Of a stretch of 64,000 nucleotides of DNA, positions 43,669 through 53,106 are shown piece by piece. The notes under the pieces are model-generated. The model did not search any database, was not told the DNA's origin, and saw nothing but the letters and a program-made list of their open reading frames with translations. The stretch's first letter is position 1. Every line of letters starts with the position of its first letter. This DNA is from Paenibacillus sp. PK3_47 (GTDB lineage: Bacteria; Bacillota; Bacilli; Paenibacillales; Paenibacillaceae): positions 744,001 to 808,000 of the forward strand of contig NZ_CP026029.1 in assembly GCF_023520895.1 (NCBI RefSeq), read 5' to 3'. The position numbers were made by a program, and so were the translations under genes.

Positions 43669-43797
43669 TCAGTTGATGTTATCTTTTTTAATCGCAATAA
43701 AATATCCACCAGGATAATTAGCTTTTTCCACTCTTTTCCATAACCTTGAGCAGCCGGTCATCACTATCAGCAAAAGGCACAAAATATAAATTTTCAT
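43669..43797 (-). CDS. Very small lipoprotein (42 residues)
   Basis: ATG 43797 is preceded by AGAGGTGAT and opens 42 codons: 'MKIYILCLLLIVMTGCSRLW', a complete lipoprotein signal with lipobox MTGC, followed by a short basic tail 'KRVEKANYPGGYFIAIKKDN'. Mature size is about 27 residues. It lies between the YunG-like gene and the SgrR-like gene, both on the same strand. Function unknown. Confidence 0.65.
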   Translation of the reverse strand: MKIYILCLLLIVMTGCSRLWKRVEKANYPGGYFIAIKKDNIN

Positions 43798-43969
43798 TAG
43801 ATCACCTCTACGATTTGACGCCAAACAATGCAACGACCGTTGCACTATCCTGCCCGTCAGCTTAATGTTCTTGATTAATCGGATACATCAATGCCACTTC
43901 CGTAATCAACTCCTGTACTTCAGCCTCGCGGTTGACTGTCATAGCCTCTTCTACTGTACCAAATGAGCA

Positions 43970-45817
43970 CTACCACAAAGGTATATACGCAGGATAGTAC
44001 TCAGTTTCCCTCTGCTCTTCATTATTCCGTCCCCTGCTCTGTTTCACCCATAACCGCCGGAGATCCGGCAACCCGTATGCAGTAACCCGGTAGTTTTGCA
44101 GACTCGGATGATAAGCGTGCTTTTCCCGTATGCCATACAGCGGAATCAGCAGTGAATTTCGGATCAGCCCTTTTTCCAGCTGAAGAAGCCGCTGCATACG
44201 GTCATTCCGGCTTTTGGATGAAATAATATGCCTGCAATCCCCATCGATTTCCTGCAACAGCTCAGCATCCATCACCATCCGGAACATTGAATTTCCCAGC
44301 AAATACATGCCAAGTGCGCCAAGCGCTGCATAATCACTGAACACTTCCCCGGTATAGATTAGTGCACTTCCCCGCAGCTCACTGGGATCATGGACTGCCT
44401 TTGCAGGATCTCCCGGACAGAGTTTAATGTTAACACCAACCTGAGCACAGCGCTCAGCGAACCACCCCATATCCTCCTCCATCTGCTGCCCTGACTCTAA
44501 CCAGACACGCAGTTCCTGGCCATTATATCCGCTTTTCTGCAAGCATGATTTAGCCAAAAGAAGACTGTCATCCTCACCTTCTACCTCTCGCTCATCACCC
44601 TGGTGTGCACCGTACTCACTCAGACCGGCAACCAGTCCGCTAATTACTTGTGTATGTTCCCGTCCCATATCGAGCTGCAGCTGCTCTGCATTCATGATAT
44701 GGGCGATAGCTTCCCGAAAATGGGGATTTTGCTGCGGACCCGGCTCCTTCATATTAAACGTCATGTACACGCCGCCCTTAACCTGATATTCCATAACACA
44801 GGCTTGGCCGTCGGGGAACAATCTTTGCCTTATAGCGTCATCTTCAAGATCTTTGACTGGCATGTTCAGCTGCCACATCTCAACACGGTCTACATCGGGA
44901 CGTCCCTTGAAGTAATCAGGAAAAGCCTCAAGCACAAGAATTTGGTCAGAATGATGGGTTACCTGGTAGGGCCCCGTTCCAATGGGAAACCCGGCTTCCC
45001 TATCAGAATCTTTTGGCAAAATAGAAGCATGTACAGACGCTAAAATGTCCGGAAACATAAATTGAGGACCGTCCAAGGTGAAACGCACCACGCGTTCACC
45101 CTCTGTCTCCACTTGCAGAATGGGTGAAAATAGTTGTAGCCCCGGATGACTATCATCCTGGAGTATGCGTTCGAAGGTATATTTTACATCAGCTGCATCC
45201 AGCTTTTTTCCGTTATGAAAGGACACTTCTTTGCGCAGGTCAAAAATCCACTCCGTGCCCTCCTCATTGCCTTCCCACGCAAGTGCTAATCCCTGGACCA
45301 GCCGTTCGCCTTCCGGATCATACATCACCAGCCGGTCATAAATTTCCATGGCAGCGCCGGTTTCCCCCCACAATGCCACCCGGGAAGGGTCAAGTGTAAC
45401 AAAAGGGGAATCCTGCGGAATACGCAGTGTATCCTGGCGGCCGCCAGACTGTAATGAATACAGCCCCAGACCGGAACGCAGGCCGCCGAACAGGTCCCAA
45501 CGAATGTGGTGCGGCAGCTCCTGAGCCAGTGTGAGCGCTTCGTCCAGCCGGTTACTTCTTACCCTGTCTTCAAAAGCCACTCTCGCCGCATCCCTAAGCG
45601 GATAATGGCAAATTAATGTGGAATACCTGCCGCGGCCCCGTTCCGGATACCATTCCAGCCATCCCTGTTCCTTCATTCTGTTGATGAGCAGGTTTACATT
45701 GCGCATGGTGCAGGATAAATGCTGCGAGAGCATAGGAATCGTAATTTTCAACGCCTCCGCCTCGGATACGTCAGGAATCGCTTTTCGCAGCTGGATATAA
45801 TGATCGAGCAATTGCAC
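43970..45817 (-). CDS. SgrR-family transcriptional regulator (HTH plus binding-protein domain)
   Basis: This 615-residue cytoplasmic regulator has an N-terminal winged helix of the SgrR type (about 1-110; 'MLSQHLSCTMRNVNLLINRM', 'WLEWYPERGRGRYSTLICHY') and a periplasmic-binding-protein-like domain (about 120-560; 'FVTLDPSRVALWGETGAAME', 'WIFDLRKEVSFHNGKKLDAA', 'DVKYTFERIL', 'GFPIGTGPY'). In E. coli SgrR responds to sugar-phosphate stress and the set genes export sugars. Here it is divergent from an MFS transporter gene, a common pair in Bacillales. GTG start after AGGGGGAAG. After its amber stop the same frame stays open for 36 more codons. Confidence 0.9.
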   Translation of the reverse strand: MQLLDHYIQLRKAIPDVSEAEALKITIPMLSQHLSCTMRNVNLLINRMKEQGWLEWYPERGRGRYSTLICHYPLRDAARVAFEDRVRSNRLDEALTLAQELPHHIRWDLFGGLRSGLGLYSLQSGGRQDTLRIPQDSPFVTLDPSRVALWGETGAAMEIYDRLVMYDPEGERLVQGLALAWEGNEEGTEWIFDLRKEVSFHNGKKLDAADVKYTFERILQDDSHPGLQLFSPILQVETEGERVVRFTLDGPQFMFPDILASVHASILPKDSDREAGFPIGTGPYQVTHHSDQILVLEAFPDYFKGRPDVDRVEMWQLNMPVKDLEDDAIRQRLFPDGQACVMEYQVKGGVYMTFNMKEPGPQQNPHFREAIAHIMNAEQLQLDMGREHTQVISGLVAGLSEYGAHQGDEREVEGEDDSLLLAKSCLQKSGYNGQELRVWLESGQQMEEDMGWFAERCAQVGVNIKLCPGDPAKAVHDPSELRGSALIYTGEVFSDYAALGALGMYLLGNSMFRMVMDAELLQEIDGDCRHIISSKSRNDRMQRLLQLEKGLIRNSLLIPLYGIREKHAYHPSLQNYRVTAYGLPDLRRLWVKQSRGRNNEEQRETEYYPAYIPLW

Positions 45818-45948
45818 TACACTTCCCCCTCAAGCCCTCTGCTGATAAAACATGAAATCCGCCCGCACAGGTTTACAGTTTTTCTTCAGGTTTTATTCCA
45901 TTATACTCGGGAACAGGATCCAGCCAACCTTGAAAGGACGTTTCCCTG

Positions 45949-47214
45949 ATGAAATTTTCAGACCTGCACCCTAATGTGCGCATTCGTATTATCACTGATT
46001 TTTGTACAGATTTTGCCCACAAATCCATCATGCCGTTCATGGCCATCTATCTTACTCTCCGGCTTGGAATGGAATATGCAGGCCTCCTAATGGTGATCCA
46101 TGTTCTATGTTCTATGGTTTCAGGGCTCGCCGCCGGATATTTATCCGACCTGATGGGCCGTAAACGATTGATGGTTATCGCTCAAACCCTGCAGACCTGC
46201 GCGCTTTTCTGGCTGGCGGCGGCGAATTCACCCTGGTATGATTCCGTGACACTGACCTGTGTTATGTTTCTCCTCAGCGGCATCAGTTCAGGAATAACAG
46301 CCCCTGTAGCCCATGCCATGATTGTAGATGTGAGTACGGAAAAAGAGCGGCAGCTGGTGTACGGTCTTCAATATTGGACCATTAATGCAGCGGCAGCCGC
46401 CGGAGCAGTGGCAGGGGGACTGCTGTTTGAATCTTACCGCTTTGTCCTGTTCGCGGTTGTCTTTGCCGAGAGCCTGTTCACCCTATTCATTCTAGTGTTT
46501 CTCATTCGCGAGACTCACGTGCCCAGTCCAATCCAGGAATCCGGCAAGACCGCTCCAGCTGCTGCATTCAGCGCCAAAGATTTTGTGAAAACCTATATTA
46601 TAGTACTTAAAGACCGCAGATTTATGCTCTTCCTTGCCGCAACAGTCCTTGCTTTTGCCCTCGAATACCAGCTCGATAAATTTATTGCGGTCAGGCTCCG
46701 GAACGAATTTCACACTACATTTCTTGGCCGGGATTTGGGCGGCATCCAGATGCTCAGTCTGATTATTACTCTGAATACGGTAATCGTAGTTCTCTTTGCC
46801 CTTCCTTTATCCCGGTGGTTAAAAAGGTGGAATCCTCTCAAGCTATTAACTGCAGGCATGGTTCTGTACACAGCAGGCTTCGGGTTATTAGGCTGCAGCA
46901 ACTATGCTATGATCCTAATCTTCGCTGCAGTGATCATGACGGTTGGAGAGCTTATGTACGCTCCGGTCCGGCAAACCCTGCTTGCAGGCATGGTTCCCGA
47001 TAACAGCCGTGCGACGTATCTTGCGGTGGACGGACTCAGCTATCACGCGGCCTCTTTGCTCGGCAGTCTGGGCATGATCGCAGGCTCTTGGCTTTCCTCC
47101 CCTGCCATGTCAGGATTATTTATGATCATGGGCGCGGTGGCTATTCTTTTTTTCCGCAAAAGCGGTTTATACTCCAACCCGGCTTCCAATCATGAGGTTA
47201 AGGTAGAGTACTGA
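45949..47214 (+). CDS. MFS transporter, probable partner of the SgrR-like regulator
   Basis: This 421-residue protein has twelve predicted transmembrane helices and the MFS loop motif 'GYLSDLMGRKRLMV' between helices 2 and 3. The first part 'VRIRIITDFCTDFAHKSIMP' resembles drug/sugar efflux MFS proteins found next to SgrR-type regulators. It likely exports a sugar, sugar analogue or drug. Its start codon is 131 bp from the regulator start. A perfect hairpin terminator follows. Confidence 0.88.
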   Translation: MKFSDLHPNVRIRIITDFCTDFAHKSIMPFMAIYLTLRLGMEYAGLLMVIHVLCSMVSGLAAGYLSDLMGRKRLMVIAQTLQTCALFWLAAANSPWYDSVTLTCVMFLLSGISSGITAPVAHAMIVDVSTEKERQLVYGLQYWTINAAAAAGAVAGGLLFESYRFVLFAVVFAESLFTLFILVFLIRETHVPSPIQESGKTAPAAAFSAKDFVKTYIIVLKDRRFMLFLAATVLAFALEYQLDKFIAVRLRNEFHTTFLGRDLGGIQMLSLIITLNTVIVVLFALPLSRWLKRWNPLKLLTAGMVLYTAGFGLLGCSNYAMILIFAAVIMTVGELMYAPVRQTLLAGMVPDNSRATYLAVDGLSYHAASLLGSLGMIAGSWLSSPAMSGLFMIMGAVAILFFRKSGLYSNPASNHEVKVEY

Positions 47215-47235
47215 GATTGTTATTGTAAAATAAAA

Positions 47236-47265
47236 GGCAGCCGGTAATGTTACCGGCTGCTTTTA
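47236..47265. terminator. Terminator between MFS and GNAT genes
   Basis: GCAGCCGGTAA and TTACCGGCTGC pair perfectly with a TG loop and are followed by TTTT. It can serve both convergent genes. Confidence 0.88.
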
Positions 47266-47283
47266 GATTGAGCTGAATAGTCA

Positions 47284-47709
47284 TCATTCAGTTAACCTTT
47301 TTGAAAAATACTTGGGCGCCTCCTTGAAACCCTGTCTCTCATAAAATTTATGAGCTTCTATTCTTCTCGAATGGCAATGAACCTGGATACTGATACATCC
47401 CCTTTTCTTGGCGGAGGCAGCGGCAAATTCCTCTAATTCCTTTCCAATTCCTTTACTTCTGATGGAGGAGTCCACAACAAGGTAGCTAATGGATGCGATA
47501 TCTCCCCTCATCCCTAATTGCGGGATATAATGCAGTGAAATACAGGCAATCACACGACCTTCAGCTTCATAAACCATCAATTCTTCATTGGGGTCAGCAA
47601 GAAGCCTCTCCATGTTCTCTTTGATAAAAGATTCGGTATCCGGGTAGCCTAACTGCAGCAATAATACGGATATATCGTTCCTGTCCTCCAATTTTGCAGC
47701 TCTGATCAT
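47284..47709 (-). CDS. GNAT-family N-acetyltransferase
   Basis: This 141-residue protein has the acetyl-CoA-binding motif A in 'YLVVDSSIRSKGIGKELEEF' (R-x-x-G-I-G) and the closing 'HKFYERQGFKEAPKYFSKRL'. It probably acetylates a small amine; the target is unknown. The start is ATG 47709 (protein MIRAAKLEDR) with GGAG upstream; a GTG 15 bp earlier is possible. Confidence 0.85.
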   Translation of the reverse strand: MIRAAKLEDRNDISVLLLQLGYPDTESFIKENMERLLADPNEELMVYEAEGRVIACISLHYIPQLGMRGDIASISYLVVDSSIRSKGIGKELEEFAAASAKKRGCISIQVHCHSRRIEAHKFYERQGFKEAPKYFSKRLTE

Positions 47710-47890
47710 AGATCTCCACTCCACTCATTGTCACTTTGCGAGGTGCCGCTCAGCATAAATTTCTATCGGTAACCTATTCCTCATAATCATGGCATGACAT
47801 TAGCATAATTACTAGAACCACGGTGTTGCTGTTTTAATGCAGGTGTGGTCCTGGGGTGACTCAGATTGGTTCCGGCTTCCTTTAGTAATC

Positions 47891-47916
47891 AAAAAAAACG
47901 GCTGCCGAAGCAACCG
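47891..47916 (-). terminator. Terminator after the small zinc-ribbon-like gene
   Basis: Read leftward, CGGTTGC-TTCG-GCAGCCG is followed by eight T. It ends the MerR/unknown/small-gene cluster. Confidence 0.75.
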
Positions 47917-47944
47917 CTATTCCACTATGGTTTCCAGTAGTTTA

Positions 47945-48127
47945 CTAATTTACGGAGAAATTTAATCCACTTGGGCTCGTACGCTTCACTAATGGGAATC
48001 CCTGCGATTCACCGGAGGAATATGCATAAATACTAAGCTCAGTGCTACAGGCTTCGCATCGGCGTATTCGATTGCGGTTCAGCCAATCCATACATAACTT
48101 CAGATTCTCACTTAATGAATAGTGCAT
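47945..48127 (-). CDS. Small protein with a CxxC pair, function unknown
   Basis: This 60-residue frame starts one base after the stop of the preceding gene (TAAGATG), which suggests translational coupling. It contains 'NRIRRCEACSTELSIYAYSS', a CxxC pair as in a half zinc ribbon, and ends at a terminator. There is no ribosome site of its own. Moderately convincing. Confidence 0.5.
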   Translation of the reverse strand: MHYSLSENLKLCMDWLNRNRIRRCEACSTELSIYAYSSGESQGFPLVKRTSPSGLNFSVN

Positions 48128-48128
48128 C

Positions 48129-48551
48129 TTAAATAATCGTTGCACGGTAACCTGTTGCCTTACCTTTTTCAACTGCACTAATATAACCATCAAAGTAAAA
48201 CGGTATGTCATCTTCTTTCCCGTTCTGAATTCTTCCTCTGACTTTATCGAAAGCAAACATCGAAATTGCAAAATCCGGCTCTCCCGTAACTAAAACAGGT
48301 TGGTTGCTGTCCTGTACCCAATAATATGTCCCGCCATAATTCCTTCTTGCGACTTCGAAAATGTAACTTCCAACCATGGAAGCAACAGAATCCAAAGAAT
48401 CATCGTCTATATTATACTCACCTAATTCTTCAAGAATATCGTCTACTTTACGCAGGCTTTGTACACTAAAATCAAAATTCCCCTTATCCGAAAAATTGGT
48501 TGTGAAGCTTTCTGCCGTTGAAATAATGTCTTGTTCTAGTATACTTTGCAT
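48129..48551 (-). CDS. Unrecognised acidic protein
   Basis: This 140-residue soluble protein is rich in Asp, Ser and aromatic residues ('LEELGEYNIDDDSLDSVASM', 'VARRNYGGTYYWVQDSNQPV'). The start is ATG 48551 behind GGGAGG; a longer frame overlaps the MerR gene and has no site. It lies between a MerR regulator and a small CxxC gene on the same strand. I do not recognise the family; an antitoxin- or immunity-like role is possible but unsupported. Confidence 0.7.
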   Translation of the reverse strand: MQSILEQDIISTAESFTTNFSDKGNFDFSVQSLRKVDDILEELGEYNIDDDSLDSVASMVGSYIFEVARRNYGGTYYWVQDSNQPVLVTGEPDFAISMFAFDKVRGRIQNGKEDDIPFYFDGYISAVEKGKATGYRATII

Positions 48552-48573
48552 AAATTCTAACCTCCCGGAAGTA

Positions 48574-48960
48574 TCATAATGTGCAGGATGACCTCTCCAA
48601 TTGCTCCAATTGTACATCAAACAAAGCCATCTTATAATTAATTCTTCCCAGGGTATTAATTAATTGCTGCAGCTGTTCCTCGACTTTTACTTTGTGATTA
48701 TTCAATAACTCTTTTCGTTGTAAAAGGGTGCTATCGCCTTCTTTAAACAATTCTACGTATTCTTTCAATTCCTCTAAGGAGATGCCCGTTGAACGCAGGG
48801 CTAAAATGGTTTCGATCCACTCAATACTCGATTCGTCATATATCCGGACTCCATTTTCTGTTCTTTCTGCGTAGGGCAGGACTCCTTTCTTCTCATAGAA
48901 ACGCAGGGTGTGCGCTGTAATGCCTGTTTTTGTTGAAATGTCTTTAACGGTATAGGCCAT
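48574..48960 (-). CDS. MerR-family transcriptional regulator
   Basis: This 128-residue regulator has an N-terminal MerR helix-turn-helix ('YTVKDISTKTGITAHTLRFY', 'EKKGVLPYAERTENGVRIYD') followed by a dimerising helix and a Cys near the C-terminus ('ERSSCTL'). ATG 48960 follows GGAGAGTGA; an ATG 18 bp upstream has no site. It is divergent from an aldo/keto reductase gene whose promoter has the stretched spacer typical of MerR control. It resembles AdhR-like regulators that sense reactive carbonyls. Confidence 0.9.
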   Translation of the reverse strand: MAYTVKDISTKTGITAHTLRFYEKKGVLPYAERTENGVRIYDESSIEWIETILALRSTGISLEELKEYVELFKEGDSTLLQRKELLNNHKVKVEEQLQQLINTLGRINYKMALFDVQLEQLERSSCTL

Positions 48961-49054
48961 TAAATTCTCACTCTCCATAGTAGTTAGAAGTAGTTAGAGT
49001 TACTTTAAGCTATTTTACATTCCCGGCACTGCTTTCTCAATGATATCAGCCTAT

Positions 49055-49085
49055 TTGACTTAGATAATACTCTAACACTTATGAT
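49055..49085 (+). promoter_or_regulatory. MerR-type promoter with 19-bp spacer for the aldo/keto reductase gene
   Basis: TTGACT (49055-49060) and TATGAT (49080-49085) are separated by 19 bp, longer than the usual 17. The spacer carries the dyad TTAGA/TCTAA. MerR proteins activate such promoters by untwisting the spacer. Confidence 0.7.
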
Positions 49086-49128
49086 TATAGAGTACGCTAA
49101 ACCAGGAATTGAAAGGGTTGTGATACAA

Positions 49129-50088
<960 letters not shown>

Positions 50089-50199
50089 TAGGCAGCTGTT
50101 GTAGTTATGATTATTCCAGCACTGGTTCATTCAATAGTTATATTTTTGGTGCTCATATGAGCGTTTTCTTGGATAGTTCCTCGCCCTTGTCCTATTGGA

Positions 50200-50236
50200 A
50201 GAAAAGCAGCCGATCACATAGATCAGCTGCTTTTCT
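50200..50236. terminator. Bidirectional terminator after the aldo/keto reductase gene
   Basis: AGAAAAGCAGC and GCTGCTTTTCT pair over 11 bp. The sequence is nearly identical to the hairpin at 54963-54995. Confidence 0.8.
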
Positions 50237-50274
50237 GCAGTGTTGGCCTATCTCCTGTAAGTTACTCCTGTCCA

Positions 50275-50394
50275 TCATCGTTGCTTTGATTTTTTATTCC
50301 AACGTATTACACCTATAAGTACAGCCGCCAATAAAAGCGGCCAAAAGTTCATAATGCTCTCCCAAGTAACGGAAGTCAAAAAACTATACAGCAT
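50275..50394 (-). CDS. Very small membrane protein (39 residues)
   Basis: ATG 50394 follows AGGAGG with 8-nt spacing. The product is 39 residues with one hydrophobic helix ('MNFWPLLLAAVLIGVIRW') and a basic end 'NKKSKQR', so the C-terminus should face the cytoplasm. A strong terminator follows at 50200-50236. It lies 53 bp after another small gene. Unknown function. Confidence 0.6.
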   Translation of the reverse strand: MLYSFLTSVTWESIMNFWPLLLAAVLIGVIRWNKKSKQR

Positions 50395-50447
50395 GTTACA
50401 GTCCTCCTGCAAGTAATGAAGTGATACTTATAATTAGTCATTGTTTA

Positions 50448-50564
50448 TTATTTCATTAGAAGCACCACTGACCTTGAGATATAATACATAATCTCGCCTA
50501 TAATCCAAACTTTTTCAGTATTATCAAATATTCTGTCCACTTTATCCGTTTTATTTGTTGACAT
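50448..50564 (-). CDS. Very small protein (38 residues), upstream partner
   Basis: ATG 50564 follows GGAAGGGG. The product has a polar N-terminus ('MSTNKTDKVDRIFDNTEKVW') and a hydrophobic C-terminal half ('IIGEIMYYISRSVVLLMK'). It is in tandem with the 39-residue gene. Unknown function. Its ribosome site is good but the codon evidence is slight. Confidence 0.5.
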   Translation of the reverse strand: MSTNKTDKVDRIFDNTEKVWIIGEIMYYISRSVVLLMK

Positions 50565-50730
50565 AGATTGCCCCTTCCGTTGTATTATCTCTATTACGCT
50601 GATATATTTGAAAAGTTACATTCTTTCTACGAGCTTTCGTTATACTCCGCTTGTAATTTCTGTTCTACTCTTTTAGCGGAGATAAAATTCCGCTGAAATG
50701 GCAGCTTTAAAAAGGTAGTTTTTTTATGAT

Positions 50731-51588
50731 CTATTTCCAAATGCTGATATGCTCGTTTGCAAATTGATGAAATGAGATAGGCTCTTTTCCAGTCAGTCTT
50801 ACTACGGTATCCGTGACTATATCTTCTGTACCTTCCTCTCGGATTCTCCGGTCCAAGTTCGTCATGAACTCAGCGTAGTCCTTGCTTAACCCTGCTGCTA
50901 TCCACCCATTGGTCAATTGATCATCTGTAATTGAGTTGTGGCGTACTTTCCTCCCTGTAACCGCGCTAATAATTTGACTTACATCACCGTATGAGAGTGA
51001 TTCTGGACCTGTGATAATGAGGTCAGTATTATGGGATTCTTCATCGATAAGCGCTCTTAAAGCCACTCCAGCGATGTCTTCCGCTGCAACAAATCCTATT
51101 TTGCCTTGACCTGCAGAGCTAACAATCAAATCTTCTTGAGATATAGTTACGGCATGCTGCCCTTCCGTGAAATTTTGCATGAAATAGGAAGGCCTGAGAA
51201 CCGTCCATTCAGGGGCTACTTTTTTCAAATATTGATGAACAGGCCCAAAAACCGGCCCATCTTCAGGTATGGATGCACTGCTCAGCAATACAAACCGTTT
51301 GACTCCCTGTTTTAAAGCTAAATCAATAAAAGGCTGCATGACTATGATAGGGTCTTTGTCACCGACAGGTGCTACCAGATAGACCCGTTCGACATTTTGT
51401 AAGGCCGGAAGAAATGTAGAGCTGTCATACCAGTCAAAATGGACTTCTTTCAATGGGTCTGTAATAGAGATCGGATTTCTATGAGTCTTCATATAAGGAT
51501 ATCCTAGTTTATCCAGCTCCTTCGCAAGTCTTATTCCTGTTTTTCCTTTTCCGCCTGTTATAAGTATGTTTCGTTGAGGGTTCTTCAT
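50731..51588 (-). CDS. NmrA-like NAD(P)-binding protein (atypical SDR)
   Basis: This 285-residue protein begins with the nucleotide motif 'ILITGGKGKTGIRLAKELDK' and continues as an atypical short-chain dehydrogenase ('VYLVAPVGDKDPI', 'FVLLSSASIPEDGPVFGPVH', 'WTVLRPSYFMQNF'). It lacks an obvious Tyr-x-x-x-Lys pair, as NmrA-type proteins do, so it may be a redox sensor or reductase. Its ATG overlaps the stop of the MFS gene (ATGA). Third gene of a TetR-controlled group. Confidence 0.88.
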   Translation of the reverse strand: MKNPQRNILITGGKGKTGIRLAKELDKLGYPYMKTHRNPISITDPLKEVHFDWYDSSTFLPALQNVERVYLVAPVGDKDPIIVMQPFIDLALKQGVKRFVLLSSASIPEDGPVFGPVHQYLKKVAPEWTVLRPSYFMQNFTEGQHAVTISQEDLIVSSAGQGKIGFVAAEDIAGVALRALIDEESHNTDLIITGPESLSYGDVSQIISAVTGRKVRHNSITDDQLTNGWIAAGLSKDYAEFMTNLDRRIREEGTEDIVTDTVVRLTGKEPISFHQFANEHISIWK

Positions 51589-52991
51589 ATCTTCATCTCC
51601 TTATTAGTTGATTTGAGCACTAGGAAGGCTGTGAGTATGCCCAACAGTGTAATGCCGGCTGAAATAAAGAATGAGGTATGGATAGCCGAATTCAAATCTG
51701 CAGCCGGCATCGATTCCAGTGATGTGTCAAAGCCCAGCCTTGCTGAGATTATGGCCATAATTACGGCGAGCCCAATAGCACCACCAATTTGCTGTCCCGT
51801 AGAAATAATTGCCGATGCCACCCCTTGATCCTTAGGTTCAATTCCTGTTCCTCCTGCAATAAACATCGTGGTGAATACAAGAGCTTGACCTACTCCGACC
51901 ACAATTGTACCTGGAATGATTCCCCATGTATTTCCGGAGGGTGAGATTAGAGTAAGCAGCAGGAAGCCCAATGCCCCTAAGCCCATACCTATTGCAATCG
52001 TACCGGAAACACCAGCGTAAGACAGCATCCGGTTTATCAGCCTTGCCCCCAGAAAAGCACTTATGGTTAAAGGCAAAAAGCTTAATCCTGATTCAATGGC
52101 AGAATAATGCAGCACCCCTTGCGTATAAAGAGTCAAGAAGTAATATAATGATCCGAAGGAAGCCGAGAACAAAAAGGCAGTCAAAGCCCCTCCGGTCAAA
52201 TTCCGGTTACGAAACAACTTAAACTTAAGTAAAGGCTCCCTGGAACGTTGTTCAATGAAAATGAAGACTACAAGCAGTAAGATACCAAGTACAGCAAAGG
52301 GCCATGTATATACACTGAACCATCCGTCAACGGGAGCTTGCACTAAATAGTAAACGATCAGCAGCATTGCTGCGGTCACAGATATTGAACCTGCTACGTC
52401 ATATTGCTTTGATTGAGTTTTTATTTTGCTTTCTGCTAATACAATTGGAGCCAGAACCATGGATAATACTGCAACCGGTACGTTCACAAGGAATATCGAT
52501 TCCCATCCGACGTAACTGGTAAGAATCCCGCCGAGTAACAAGCCTAGAGACATGCCTACTCCACCCATAGAGGCCCACACCCCCATCGCACGATTACGTT
52601 CTGCCCCTTCCTCAAAATTAGACATAATCAGCGATAGAGTAGCTGGTGATAACATCGCTCCCCCTAACCCCTGAAGACCTCTGGCAGCTATTAGCATGAT
52701 TTGAGAATCAGACACACCTCCCAATAATGATCCTAAGCCAAACAAGCCCATAGCCACTATAAACATCCGCCGACGCCCCATAAGATCTGATAGACGTCCC
52801 CCGATGAGCAGAAAACCGCCAAATATAAGAGAATACGCACTAACAACCCATTGCAGATTGCTTGCAGAAAATCCCAACTCACTGCCTAATGAAGGCATGG
52901 CAACAAAAATAATCGTATAATCGAGTGCCAGCATCAGCTGTGAAATGGCAAGAATTAATAAAGCAACACCCTTAAAACGCGTAGGATTCAT
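51585..52991 (-). CDS. MFS drug efflux transporter, 14-helix DHA2 type
   Basis: This 468-residue protein has 14 predicted helices. DHA2 hallmarks are visible: 'LDYTIIFVAMPSLGSELGFS', 'LQWVVSAYSLIFGGFLLIGG', 'RLSDLMGRRRMFIVAM' and 'GLGGAMLSPATLSLI'. It likely exports drugs or toxic metabolites by proton antiport. ATG 52991 follows AAGGGGA. It overlaps the NmrA-like gene by 4 bp, and a TetR-type operator lies just upstream. Confidence 0.9.
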   Translation of the reverse strand: MNPTRFKGVALLILAISQLMLALDYTIIFVAMPSLGSELGFSASNLQWVVSAYSLIFGGFLLIGGRLSDLMGRRRMFIVAMGLFGLGSLLGGVSDSQIMLIAARGLQGLGGAMLSPATLSLIMSNFEEGAERNRAMGVWASMGGVGMSLGLLLGGILTSYVGWESIFLVNVPVAVLSMVLAPIVLAESKIKTQSKQYDVAGSISVTAAMLLIVYYLVQAPVDGWFSVYTWPFAVLGILLLVVFIFIEQRSREPLLKFKLFRNRNLTGGALTAFLFSASFGSLYYFLTLYTQGVLHYSAIESGLSFLPLTISAFLGARLINRMLSYAGVSGTIAIGMGLGALGFLLLTLISPSGNTWGIIPGTIVVGVGQALVFTTMFIAGGTGIEPKDQGVASAIISTGQQIGGAIGLAVIMAIISARLGFDTSLESMPAADLNSAIHTSFFISAGITLLGILTAFLVLKSTNKEMKI

Positions 52992-53012
52992 AATCATTTC
53001 CCCTTCTTATTA

Positions 53013-53028
53013 TAGACCAAACGATCTA
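53013..53028. promoter_or_regulatory. TetR-type operator upstream of the MFS gene
   Basis: TAGACC-AAAC-GATCTA contains the dyad TAGA/TCTA in the form of TetR-family sites (TAGACCnnnCGGTCTA-like), 22 bp before the MFS start. Confidence 0.6.
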
Positions 53029-53106
53029 AAATGAACGCAATTTTTGACTTATCGTTCTGGAATACAGAAAAATAATGAAGCGACTTGATGCCGCTTCTGA
53101 TTTTGA

